64,000 bases of DNA, from contig OW203724.1 of assembly GCA_934045075.1 (NCBI GenBank), forward strand, positions 6,249,473 to 6,313,472. The letters are read 5' to 3'. Under the pieces are notes generated by a model. The model had not been told where the DNA came from and made no database searches. It worked only from the letters and a program-made list of their open reading frames with translations. Below are positions 54,560 to 64,000 of this stretch, piece by piece; within the stretch, counting starts at the first letter, position 1, and every line of letters starts with the position of its first letter. Source of the DNA: Yponomeuta sedellus. Its lineage: Eukaryota; Arthropoda; Insecta; Lepidoptera; Yponomeutidae. The translations under genes and the position numbers were made by a program.

Positions 54560-55170
54560 TGTAGAAAATGACAGTGAAATTAAATATCTTAGTGAAAACG
54601 GCATATTTCTATCTAGAATAGAAGCTTAGAATCTCTCAAGACCGACATTTGAGCTGATGATCTTTGAAACAATGTTCACCAGACGCCAGAGAAAGAGTTA
54701 CTGAATGAAAGTATTTGATGAACAAAGTGTTTTTAATATCAAAACTTTACTTAATTTTGTGCTTTAAAATTTGAAATTCTCAATTTCCATCTTTGAAAGT
54801 CTTCATCAGAACCTCACCATATTACCCTGGGACCAATTTAACGCTATATCTTATGAAACATATGCATATTACTAATGGATAGGCCTCATAAGGCTTTATT
54901 TGCTGCTGTCCATTGAAGAGTTCCGTTCTCTAGCTCTGAAAGTCTTCATCAGATCTTCACCAAATTGAAATGGGACCAATGGGACGCTATACCTAATTGA
55001 ACAATTTTTTTTTATCGAAATCGGTTAAGATTTGACGAAGTTATGCAAAAACATAGTAAAAAAAAAGTAATATACGCGTCGAATTAATAACCTCCTCCTT
55101 TTTTGATGTCGGTTAATAATATACGCGTCGAATTGATAACCTCCTCCTTTTTTGAAGTCTGTTAAAAATA
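54560..55170 (-). repeat. 'aaccgacttcaaaaaggag' repeat, copy 2
   Basis: Reverse of 42966-43560: GAAAACGGCATATTTCTA, ACTGAATGAAAGTA, CAGAACCTCACCATATTACC, GAGTTCCGTTCTCTAGCTC, CCTCCTCCTTTTTTGA. Two end pieces (TACGCGTCGAATTAATAACC and TACGCGTCGAATTGATAACC) are tandemly repeated at the right side, next to the LINE tail. Confidence 0.7.
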
Positions 55171-55555
55171 AGAAATATCAAGATAAGATAAGATAAGAAT
55201 ATTCTTTATTGTATACCGGAAAAATAGTTACAAAAACGGCAGATACAAAAGATCAAATACAATTGGCGGCCTTATTGCTAAAAGCAATTTCTTCCAGGCA
55301 ACCTCAAATTGGAGAATTTGCCGAGGAGAAATAGATACGGGTAGCCGGTGCAAATACGAATATTAATAGACAAAAGTACGTATACGTACCTAATAATAAA
55401 CTTACATAAATCATACTTAAATACTCTAAATAAATATCTACAATACATACATAAATAGTGTCATATAACAAGTGTGTTATATGAACAAGAAAAGGTTATA
55501 TACCTACATAATATATATGTAAAGAGAAGTGAATGACTACTTACAGCAAAATTAC

Positions 55556-56599
55556 TTAATTAGACAGAAGGAATTCCATTACTCTGGCTTTAAATATAGC
55601 CGGAGATGGGGAGCGCCTTATTGCAACCGGCAGGTCATTCCACAGCCGGGCGGCCCTTACAGTAAATGAGCTACTGAAAAACCTTGTCGTATGACTTGGT
55701 GTTTTCAGCGCTAAAGTCTGGTCGGATCGTAGTGCCCGGCTATGGGAGTCACTCAGGAAACTAAAGCGCTCTTTGAGGTAAAGAGGAGTGGCTGGATTGA
55801 ACAGCACTGAGTACAGCAGCGAAAGGATGTGAGCATTCCTGCGGAGGCGGATGGGGAGCCACTTGAGCTTAGCGCGAAATTCGGAAATGTGGTCATATTT
55901 ACGCAAGCCAAATATAAACCTTATAGCAAAGTTTTGGAGGCGCTCAAGTTTGTTTAGTTGCTCTTCAGTTAAGTCTAGATAGCTGGCATCAGCATAGTCG
56001 AGGATAGGTAGCAACAGAGATTGCGCAAGCGCAATCTTAGTGGCAGTTGGCAGGAAATTCCGTAACCTTCTCAGAGAAGCCGCCGAAGCGAACATTTTCC
56101 GGCTCACTTCCGCCAGTTGCGGAACCCAGGACATACACCTGTCCATGATAATCCCCAAGTTTTTCACCCTCTCACTGTATGGTATTAATACACCGTCAAA
56201 TACAATTTGTGGTAGCTTCTCCCAATCGATTCTAGATAGCATTCTTGGACTGCCGATGACAATAACCTGCGTTTTAATGGGATTAACTTTTAAGCCGTAT
56301 GAATTGCTCCAATCTAGAATTCGATTAAGATCGGCGTTTGATCTAGCAATGGCCAAGGGCAAACTCTCTACGGGAGACCGTGTATAAATTTGAAGATCAT
56401 CAGCATAAAGGTGGTAGGAAGAAGTAATTGCTTTAGAAATACTGTTTATGAAGATAGCGAAGAGAAGAGGAGACAACACGCCACCTTGCGGCACACCGGC
56501 AGTAGTATCACTCCACGCAGAAAAGGATTCGTCGATACGTATACGCTGCCGGCGCCCTTGCAAGTAACTACGAAACCAGTCAATTACCATCGGAGATAT
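55556..56599 (-). pseudogene. LINE ORF2, C-terminal part (RT motifs B and C onward)
   Basis: Continues ORF2 from SPMVIDWFRSYLQGRRQRIR through VPQGGVLSPLLFAIFIN (motif B) and YADDLQIY (catalytic motif C, intact), then NPIKTQVIVIGSPR, PILDYADASYLDLTEEQLNK, the IRFIFGLRKYDHISEF thumb-side block and the terminal RFFSSSFTVRAARLWNDLPV. It lacks its own start; the ATG-like opening MFASGLL is transposon sequence read in frame. Joined with 57917-59816 it gives about 979 codons without another lesion. Confidence 0.9.
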
Positions 56600-57916
56600 G
56601 AGTAGTCCACTTGCAAACACCGCTATTTGACTTTTTTACCGGATTTGAATTATGGCGCGAATCTGAAACTGCTCATAAAAAGGCGCCATTTAATATTTGA
56701 AACATGCATCAGAACTGGCTCGTTTGCCTGTAATTTAGAGATAAATATGTGCGACTTCTGCAAAACTGGCTAGTTCACAAAACGTCCACCGGCAAAAGTC
56801 ACTACTTAGCTTATACTCTTGCAAAAGTCGTTATGTTGGTATTGTTTACTTGCATTTGCCTCCATTATGCCTATAATTAACGGTTTTTTTAGACAGGTAT
56901 AGTCCTGCTGTTTTTGTTTGATTGCAAACTCGTGATCTCGATCGATTGCTAAATATTACGCTTTATTTCAAAAAATCACGATTTATTTTCCCATAGTCGG
57001 ACATTCTTTTTTACCCCCTGATAGGGTGTTTGGTAATATTGAAAGGCAAATCAGGCAAAAAGAAATTATTTTAACTCCTGATGAGTATTACGAAACTTTT
57101 CGCGGTTTTGGAACTGTTTTAAGGTTGGGTCAAGACTTCGACTTTTATGACTGGAAAAGCAGTGTAAAATCAGTTTTGAAGATCCCTGGCTCCTGGCATT
57201 TTCAATTTAATTTGTCGAAAAGGTTTATGATCAGAAAAGACCGCAACCGGGTTGCTGTAAAAGGAGAACCCAATTACGTTACCGACACTATCAACTTTGG
57301 TAATGTATTCAAGACTGGTAAAACAGCTAGTGATATTGAACCAACCAAGTTAAATGTTGGAGCTGAAGTCAAATCTGCTAAGTTACAGGACATTAATAAA
57401 TTGCTGGTCAAACATTTTGGCATTGAATGGCGTAACCGAGAGTTTCTTCATTTTTTCTTAAATCTCTTAGCTACAGACGCTGGCCAACCCAAGTACATCC
57501 CAGACTCAACTCAGACTCATTCTTCAACGGAAACTGATGATGAGAATACTCTTATGGAAGAAATAAGTGATGTCAGAATTTTAATGTGTAACAGGTGTGA
57601 CTATGCTATTGCAAAATTGGCTATACTAGTTTGACACTGTGCCAACACTAGCTAAGTCAATTCATTACTGTAGCAAAACTAGTTACTTAGGGCGTCAACT
57701 TGCAAAACTGGTTATTTGTAATTTTTGATCTCATTTTTTAATAAAACTTGGTAATAAAACAATGAACACTTATTGTTTTCTTTAATTTAATCCCATAGAC
57801 AACGATCTGCCACAGGTTTTGTGCTTTTGTTGTCCACAGATATCTCAGTATAGTTTTTTCTACTTTTCTCGAAGTTGGATTTTGGCAAACTAGCCAGTTT
57901 TGTAACTGGACTACTC
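56600..57916 (+). mobile_element. 1317-bp TIR DNA transposon, TSD ATAT
   Basis: Ends GAGTAGTCCACTTGCAAAC... and, in reverse from the other side, GAGTAGTCCAGTTACAAAAC. ATAT lies at 56596-56599 and 57917-57920. The LINE copy at 20503-20935 shows the empty site AACATATCTCC with a single ATAT. Subterminal copies of TGCAAAACTGG(C)TA occur near 56759, 57671, 57701 and 57890. It carries the C-terminal part of a transposase-like protein (56975-57634) and is probably non-autonomous. Superfamily unassigned; Sola-type elements, also with 4-bp TSDs, are one candidate. Confidence 0.9.
56975..57634 (+). pseudogene. Transposase-like protein, C-terminal portion
   Basis: Open frame FPIVGHSFLPPDRVFGNIER, QIRQKEIILTPDEYYETFRG, ...LGQDFDFYDWKSSVKSVLKI, FNLSKRFMIRKDRNRVAVKG, GAEVKSAKLQDINKLLVKHF, HFFLNLLATD, ending in an acidic/Ser-rich tail. 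GHSFLPPDRVFGNIE matches the GHT(F/Y)M..D block after the catalytic core in the same family as 18096-19792. TTATTTTCCCATAG before TCGGACATTC is a good splice acceptor, so this could be a last exon. The Cys-rich N-terminus and core are missing within the 1317-bp element. Confidence 0.65.
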
Positions 57917-59816
57917 ATATGTTGAGAGAGCAAAGTATCCCCAACAAGACGTCGAAGTCCACTGCGTTGAACGCGTTGCTGAAATCCAGCAACGCAAGCA
58001 CAGTGACCTCACCTTTTTCCATGCCCAGTCTAATGTCGTCAGTAATTTTGACGAGAGCGGTAACTGTACTATGTCCGGGACGAAAGCCAGACTGAAAGGG
58101 ATTAAGGAGATTGTTTTTATTTAGGAAAATGCTAAGTTGGTAATGGATGAGGCGTTCGAGGACCTTGGAGAGGAACGGAAGAATAGAAATGGGACGATAG
58201 TCGGAGTAAGTAGCAGGATTAGGTTTTTTGGGCAGTGGAGTAACTTGCGCTTCCTTCCAAACTGTCGGGAAGACACTAGTTGAGGTCGACTTGTTGAGGA
58301 TTCCTGTGATAACCGGGAGGAGAACGTCTAAAATAGGAATAATCATTTTACGACTAATACCATCGGTACCAACAGCGCTAGAAGTAATAGAAACTATGCT
58401 CTTCTCAACATCACAATCGGAAAATTGACTAAGACAAAAGCAAGGAAAGTCTGGAGTTGGGAGTGCTGAAAGAGTGCTCAGTGTGTCGGCTTTAGTAGCT
58501 TCATTGAAATTAGAAGCAGATGTGAAATGACGATTAAGAGAGTTGACATCAAGGTCATTAGAAATTTTGTCTGGACGCGGTTTTCCAACTCCAAGAGACT
58601 TTAGAAATTTCCAGACTTTAGCTGGGTCACCGTTCTCTACAGAATTATGAATATGGCGTCGTTGCGCATCCCTACACACCCTGTTGCAGTGATTGCGCAA
58701 ATTCAAAAATCGGTCCCGGTTGTAGTCTGTTGGCTTAATCTTATAGTTGTATTTAGCAACTGATTTCCGGTGCATCGCTAACCTGATGTCATCTGTAAGC
58801 CAAGGTGCCGGCAGATGACGTACTTTTACAGAGCGAACTGGTGCGTGAATATCATAAAGACCAGTGAGAAGGGTGTTAAAAATGGAGATCTGCTCATCGA
58901 CGGTATCCGCCCCAGCCACCACAGACCAGTCGGTACTCAAAGCGTCTTCTCTGAGCCGGTCGAGGTCCATGCCACCAAAATTCCGCTGAAGAAGTATCCT
59001 CGGCTTAGCTTTAGGGGGACGAATTTTGTACGTGAGGAAGATCAAATCGTGATATGAAAACGCATCCGCAGCAAGTTGACCGTGTGCGGCAACATGTTGG
59101 GATGAGGAAACTATTACTAGATCTAGAAGAGAGGGGGTGCTATTTGGGAAGTGATGAGTAGCATCAAGAGGAAGGGGCACTAAGTCACAGGCTTGAAGTA
59201 AAGATGTAAAAGAAGAAGAACGGTGATCCTTTCTGAGAAGGCAGGTATTAAAATCACCCATTAAGATGGTGTGATTATATGAGGGTTTTAGATTTTCTAC
59301 AAGAGTTTCAAAGGAAGAAAAGAAATTAATACGTAAGGAAGGACAATAGTAAACACCGAGTAAAAGCTTAGTGTGTGACAGGAGCACCTCTAAAAATAGA
59401 TGTTCTCCCGCATTTGGAGGTGGGGGCTGAGCTGATGCGCTAACAATGGAATAAGGAATGTGAGCTCTAAGATAAATGGCCACGCCACCTCCGCCACCAT
59501 CAGTGCGGTCATTACGGATCAGATGAAAACCTGGGAGAGAGTAGGAAGTAGAGGGAAGACAAGGCTTAAGCCAGGATTCTGAAACAAGAATGGCATGTAA
59601 ATTTTTTACATCGAAGGAAGCCAGCATATCTGGGAAATGCGCAGGAATGCTCTGTGCGTTAATGTGAATAACGTTGAAGTTTTTAGGTGAATCGGAGAAT
59701 TGGGAATCAAGACTATCCGAGAGAGAGGGAATGCTATGAAAGCTGCAGCCACTACCGTTAAATCCATCCGAAGAGGAGGAAAATGATAAATAATTACTGC
59801 AGTCATTATCAGACAT
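57917..59816 (-). pseudogene. LINE ORF2, N-terminal part (endonuclease and RT start)
   Basis: Starts MSDNDCSNYLSFSSSSDGFN. APE endonuclease landmarks: FNVIHINAQSIPAHF (Asn), ILVSESWLKP (catalytic Glu), LMGDFNTCLL and SLLDLVIVSSS, FSYHDLIFLTY. RT landmarks: SAVGTDGISRKMI, SDYRPISILPFLSKVLERL, PFQSGFRPGHSTVTAL, LLDFSNAFNAVDFDVL (motif A). The frame ends five codons into CSLNI where the transposon enters. No internal stop precedes it. The enzyme nicks genomic DNA and primes reverse transcription of its own RNA. Confidence 0.9.
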
Positions 59817-60308
59817 AGATAATGAAAAGAAAATGTAGGTAAAATATAATAATATAGTTAAATAAATAAGTAAATAATATTTATATTATATGACGACTAA
59901 AATACAACACTCGACCACCCGCCAGCTGTACGCACATAGCTTACTAAACAGGTAAAAAATATTTACGTAAAGAAATAACAATAAGCAAAAGCTTAACACG
60001 AGTTTTCTAGTGGAGATAAATATTAAAGAAAAGAATGATTAATTTTACCCACTCTAGCAACATTAATTGCGTGAAACGGAACGCAATCGGAAAAATCAAG
60101 AGAGAGAGAGAGAGAGCAAAAAAAAAAAAAAAGTCACTCACTGTCAAGTGTCAGTTCAGTGTCACACAAACAAAACAACAATTTTGCATTAAGATTTCTT
60201 AAAAATGTGGGTAAAGTTGTTAAAGACTCAAGCATGAGATTGAATGAAATCGGTTACATACACAAGGCACCGGTTAAACAAGGACTTATGACGAATATAG
60301 CTGACATT

Positions 60309-61043
60309 CTATTTTGAAGTAACAACTTTCCGCCTGGGCCGACTGGCGCTCGTCTTGGCCGGTTGTTGTTTGGCGGGGGCTGTCGCTGGAGCTTTGCTGT
60401 CCGTCACAGCGAGCCTTTGAACCTCCGCCAGTGTCTGTACTTTATGCCGCTCTCCGTCTGGTGCTAGTACATGGATGGTGCCCTCCCTGGTCCAGCACTT
60501 TGTTACACCAAAACGCTGCCTCGCCTCCATAAATGCTTCGTGTCGGGTCCTTGTGAGAAACTCCGAGAGAGTGACACCGGAGCCCTTAAGCTTCGTCTTC
60601 GAGAACCAGGCTTCGTCCCGTGCTTCCATGGAACAGAATTTAACCAAAATTGGTCTGGCTCTGTTTGCACCGGGGCGCCCCATCCTTTGGCATCGCCTTA
60701 TGTGGTCTGAATTGATGCTTACGGAATGTTTAGCGAGTGCCTCTTCGACTGCAGCTGGAGTATCCCCCTTCTCAGCCTCAGGCAATCCGTGTATAAGCAA
60801 CATTTTCCTGCGGCTTCTTGTCTCCATGCTATCCATGTCACGAGCCAACATATCGACTTGCCGCTGGAGAGTAGTGAGCGCTAAGACCACAAATGTGCGG
60901 AATGAGCTAAACTCTGACTGTATGGTGGAGCTAGAAGATGGGATCGCAGTGCCCGTTCCCTTATCCAAAGCTTCTTGAAACGATGCCATCTTAGCCGAAA
61001 ACAAAGTTGACAGCTCAGTGATGGATTGTGTGATGTCATCCAT
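60309..61043 (-). CDS. LINE ORF1 protein, intact 244 aa
   Basis: MDDITQSITELSTLFSAKMA, then a coiled-coil-prone stretch (LTTLQRQVDMLARDMDSMET) and an RRM-like block RRKMLLIHGLPEAEK, HIRRCQRMGRPGANRARPIL, KFCSMEARDEAWFSKTKLKG, followed by VTLSEFLTRTRHEAFMEARQ, RFGVTKCWTREGTIHVLAPD and a basic tail. This is the RNA-binding ORF1p layout (coiled coil, RRM, C-terminal domain) of L1-like/CR1-like elements. It is uninterrupted and ends about 490 bp before ORF2 starts. Confidence 0.85.
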   Translation of the reverse strand: MDDITQSITELSTLFSAKMASFQEALDKGTGTAIPSSSSTIQSEFSSFRTFVVLALTTLQRQVDMLARDMDSMETRSRRKMLLIHGLPEAEKGDTPAAVEEALAKHSVSINSDHIRRCQRMGRPGANRARPILVKFCSMEARDEAWFSKTKLKGSGVTLSEFLTRTRHEAFMEARQRFGVTKCWTREGTIHVLAPDGERHKVQTLAEVQRLAVTDSKAPATAPAKQQPAKTSASRPRRKVVTSK

Positions 61044-61100
61044 AGTGCACAGTTAACAATATCAGTGGAATTTAGTGATGAATCCAATGTGTTACAGCCG

Positions 61101-61456
61101 GCAGGTATTTATGTCACAGTTTAATCACTTATCATATGAATATTTGGTGAAAATCAATTGTAATTAATTAATTAAAGTTTTGTTAATAACGAGTTGACTT
61201 AATTCTTTGCCTACCCACCACAGCATCAAGAACTATATATTGAAATTAAAATTAGTAATCCGCCTGTCTCTAAAACTAACAAGTAATAAGTGGGTTAGTC
61301 CACCATTGAATTAAAAGTTGAATAATTCATTCATCACGGTAGGCAACTTTTTGAAAATCTATTAGTAATGATTTTCGCCTGCTTCTACTATGTGGTACTT
61401 CTGGAGGCACCCTTAGGTAAGTCGCTTAAAAGCAGTTGTAGTTCCCTTATTCTTCT
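61101..61456. other. No gene recognised
   Basis: Nothing supportable. Confidence 0.4.
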
Positions 61457-61552
61457 ACAGGCTATATATTAGTCCACTGCTGGAGATAGCTATCTCCTAA
61501 TGAGCGCCATAGCGCCCTGTCTTCAGCTTGCCGCATCCAGCATCGGAGGGCG
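61457..61552 (-). mobile_element. RTE 3' end fragment
   Basis: TTCTTCTACAGGCTATATAT, TAGTCCACTGCTGGAGATAG, GAGCGCCATAGCGCCCTGTC, TTCAGCTTGCCGCATCCAGC: C-terminal coding end of the RTE element in reverse. Confidence 0.75.
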
Positions 61553-61734
61553 TACACTACACTACGTAGTCTACATGACTTTATTTGTTTCATTTCAACA
61601 ATTTTAGTTATCGCTCACCAAAAAAGGTGATAATGGGTTTTAACTGAGTTAAAACCGTTTAAACCGTTTTAAATAAAATTCCCCCATAGGGGAAAAATGG
61701 GGAAAAACTCATTACCTGTGTATAGGTATGTGGA

Positions 61735-61812
61735 GGAGGTACCACCTCAGACGATGTTTTCCTCAGTTAGCGAGTGGTATTGCTTCACTGACAAATGTAC
61801 TTAGGCAATTAG
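61735..61812 (+). repeat. 'gtttcctcacgatgttttcc' repeat end piece
   Basis: GGTACCACCTCAGACGATGT, TTTCCTCAGTTAGCGAGTGG, TATTGCTTCACTGACAAATG. Confidence 0.6.
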
Positions 61813-62098
61813 GAAAGCCAATTCGTCGGTAAATATCCCGAATTTCGAAAAAATATACTTCATAATAAAGATAAACACAAAAATGTATATTAGGAAATTT
61901 ATAAATCATAGTTATGAAAATAAAAATAAACCGTAATAGTAGATTGTTAAACGAGGTTAGAAAGAATCAATGCCCGAGGTTATTTACACTCTACTTTTCA
62001 TTCTCGAATATGAGGAAAAAAAAAACTCATTTTTAATATTCAAATCTTAGCATAAAAGATTATTACAATTTTTTTTTAATTCCGTCACAGATACTACA

Positions 62099-63316
62099 TA
62101 GGCTGCTACTTAAGTATGCGGAATCTAGGATTCCAATAATTTTAAACGCAATGTCTGACCTCCATGGTCAAATTCGTTCTCTTTTTTAATACTTTCCTCT
62201 TAAATACGTTAGTGTTTTGTTTTTGTTGGGTTTAAAATGTCATATCGCTGAAAATATGGAACTCACTCGTGAAAATATTCGTGCTATGATTTATTACGAT
62301 TTTCGACGCGGTTTAACGCAACAACAGTGCGTAGATCAATTAACTTCGACTTTTGATGGTAAAGCTCCATCAAAAACGACTGTGTATCCCTGGGTTTAAT
62401 GAGTTTAATCGCGGGCGCAGTAAGCTCACGGACGAAGTTAAAGAAGGTCGCCCGAAATCGGTGGTTGTGCCAAAAAATATTGAAGCTGTGCGAAAACTAA
62501 TAATGCAAGACCGCCATGTTACGTAACGCGAGATAGAAGCTATTCTGGGCATATGTATGACGAGCATTCATAGGATATTTATTACATGAACATTTGTCTG
62601 TAAAAAAAAATTGTTCGCGTTTGGATCCCGCACAACTTAACTCAGGATAAAAAGATGCTCGCGTCGAATGGTGCAAGAGAACCTTAAAAAAATTCAACGG
62701 AGGCGACTCAAAATCTGTTTATAATATCTACACAGGTGACGAATCCTGGATCTACGCATACGATCCCGAAACTAAACAACAATCAACAGTTTGGGTGTTT
62801 TAAAATGAGCCGAACCCTACGAAAGTGGCTCGTGCAAAAAGCACTGTAAAGCAAATGGTAGCCTGCTTTTTTGGTATTAATGGCCATGTGGCTACAATGC
62901 CACTGGAGATTCGCAGAATGGTTAATTTGAAGTGGTACACAACCATTTGTTTGCCGGAAGTATTTGAAGAAATACGCCAAAACAACCAGCGACGCAGAAT
63001 CATACTTTACCATGACAATGCCAGCTGTCATACATCTCAGGAAACAACTACATTTTTGGATGGTCAAAAAAAAGAATTGATGGGTCATCCACCGTACAGC
63101 CCTTATTTGGCTCCCAATGATTTCTATTTATTCCCAAATGTAAAGAATAAATTACGTGGTCAACGATTTTCGACCCGTGAAGATGCCGTAGATGCGTTCA
63201 AACAGCACGTTTTGGAGATACCTCAATCAGAGTGGAAAAAGTGTTTTACAAATTGGTTTCATCGAATGCAAAAGTGCATCGATCATAGTGGAGAATACTT
63301 TGAAAAACAATAAAAG
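62099..63316 (+). pseudogene. mariner DD34D transposase, decayed
   Basis: Frames in order: ENMELTRENIRAMIYYDFRR, GLTQQQCVDQLTSTFDGKAP, then after a shift FNRGRSKLTDEVKEGRPKSV, VVPKNIEAVRKLIMQDRHVT and a stop; YTGDESWIYAYDPETKQQST (first catalytic D); MVACFFGINGHVATMPLEIR; RIILYHDNASCHTS (second D); HPPYSPYLAPNDFYLFPNVK (third D). Exactly 34 residues separate the second and third Asp (DD34D). Stops and frameshifts inactivate it. The upstream end GGCTGCTACTTAAGTAT near 62101 may be the 5' TIR; no matching 3' TIR is visible. Confidence 0.9.
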
Positions 63317-64000
63317 CATATTTAGCCATATACATTTGTTTATTTTTTGTATAAGATTAAAATCCGCCAATTTATGCCGCTTTTTAAATTTTAAATATGG
63401 AACTCACCGCTTAATTGTTGCGGCTTATTCCGCTCAAATAAGTTTGCGCTAAGTTTACACTGGCTGTTTAAAAACTCACATGGCCGCAGCATTTTTTTGT
63501 TAATTAGTGTTTTTTAAAAAGCCTATTTATTACATTGAAACTCTTCACAGCTTACAGTAGTTCCATTTTTAAAGTTCATTCCGGCCCTTAGGTGGGAAGT
63601 AATTTGTATGAGTTTTTCCCTCCCTATGGAGGGAAGCAGCATTTTCCACCCAATAATCAGATCAAAACAACACTACTTTCCGAGTATAAGAAATGACAAA
63701 GCCTTTTTCATGGTTTATTTTTACTTTCATAAAGAAGTAGAACATAAGCCATTAAAGCAATGATAAATCAGCTTAGGTCGCGCATTGACGGGAAAGTAAA
63801 TACTATTATTTCCTTATTTTGAGATTAAAGTCTGAAAGGCGCGAATAGTATTTTCTTAAGAAACGAAGAAAAGAAAAGACGAGAATTCCTCAGTACAATC
63901 TACCAGCAGGTCAACTCTGACAATTTCGTTCCAAATATCGTAACTTACGCAACGTAACTTACTAGAGTCCCCTTTTCTAAAGATTGAGGTGCTGTTGTTG
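63317..64000. other. No gene recognised
   Basis: AT-rich window end; the short frame at 63192-63452 overlaps the mariner in another phase and is not a gene. Confidence 0.45.

Larger units (their letters stand above)
55181..61100 (-). mobile_element. Near full-length CR1/Jockey-group LINE, interrupted by a DNA transposon
   Basis: Two ORFs on the minus strand (ORF1 60309-61043; ORF2 from 59816 to 55556) and a 3' UTR ending in TCTTATCTTATCTTATCTT. A 1317-bp TIR element (56600-57916) splits ORF2; without it both ORFs are open, so the LINE was young when hit. The 5' limit near 61100 is uncertain and no target duplication was found. It sits against the 'aaccgacttc' repeat. Confidence 0.85.

Noticed and set aside
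56040..56387. 115-residue plus-strand frame
   Set aside because: Antisense shadow of LINE ORF2.
60475..60978. 167-residue plus-strand frame
   Set aside because: Antisense shadow of the intact LINE ORF1.

Overview
This window looks like a stretch of a moth or butterfly (Lepidoptera) nuclear genome. It is AT-rich and intron-bearing, and its dispersed repeats are ones typical of Lepidoptera: 5S-rRNA-derived SINEs, tRNA-headed SINEs, mori-type mariner, TC...CTAG Helitrons, the 'agggttccgtacc...cacttggccgg' repeat and the 'gtttcctcacgatgttttcc' repeat. No bacterial operon, rRNA gene or CRISPR array is present. Most open frames are pieces of mobile elements or chance frames in repeats.

Only one candidate host gene stands out: a small secreted protein gene at 24.92-26.09 kb (+). 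It has a TATA box, a signal-peptide exon, a 672-bp intron, a GC-rich second exon and poly(A) signals. Its product has paired Cys-Gly-Cys motifs and may be an eggshell- or silk-type structural protein. I could not assign a family.

Layout. 0-0.7 kb: broken Harbinger/HARBI1 nuclease. 2.9-7.8 kb: tRNA-bearing palindromic repeat, two MITE families, a GC-rich minisatellite, a microsatellite-bearing element, the 'agggttccgt' repeat and a Penelope-like GIY-YIG remnant. 8.9-12 kb: decayed RTE-like LINE. 12.3-17.3 kb: dense SINE cluster with nested insertions. 17.8-20.2 kb: DNA transposon carrying a broken Cys-rich transposase-like gene. 20.5-20.9 kb: piece of a CR1/Jockey-group LINE. 24.9-26.3 kb: the host gene. 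26.6-45 kb: SINEs, LINE tails, mariner, Helitrons, minisatellites and hairpins. 45.3 kb: (GTAT)n. 48.5-48.9 kb: 446-bp near-perfect palindrome. 50.4-52.1 kb: 1.75 kb of pure (GTAA)n. 55.2-61.1 kb: near-intact LINE (minus strand) whose ORF2 is interrupted by a 1317-bp TIR transposon. 62.1-63.3 kb: decayed DD34D mariner.

The most interesting material is threefold. (1) Two TIR elements, at 17.8-20.2 and 56.6-57.9 kb, appear to encode parts of one poorly characterised transposase-like protein family. One has an exact ATAT target duplication and an empty-site paralogue in the same window. (2) A repeat family of at least 12 loci combines a tRNA-like pol III head with long inverted repeats and exists in several folded-back forms. 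One 38-bp piece carries an 11-bp target duplication. (3) Snap-back palindromes are unusually dense: ten or more, including a spacer-less 74-bp palindrome and a 77-bp-period hairpin array grown inside a LINE reading frame.
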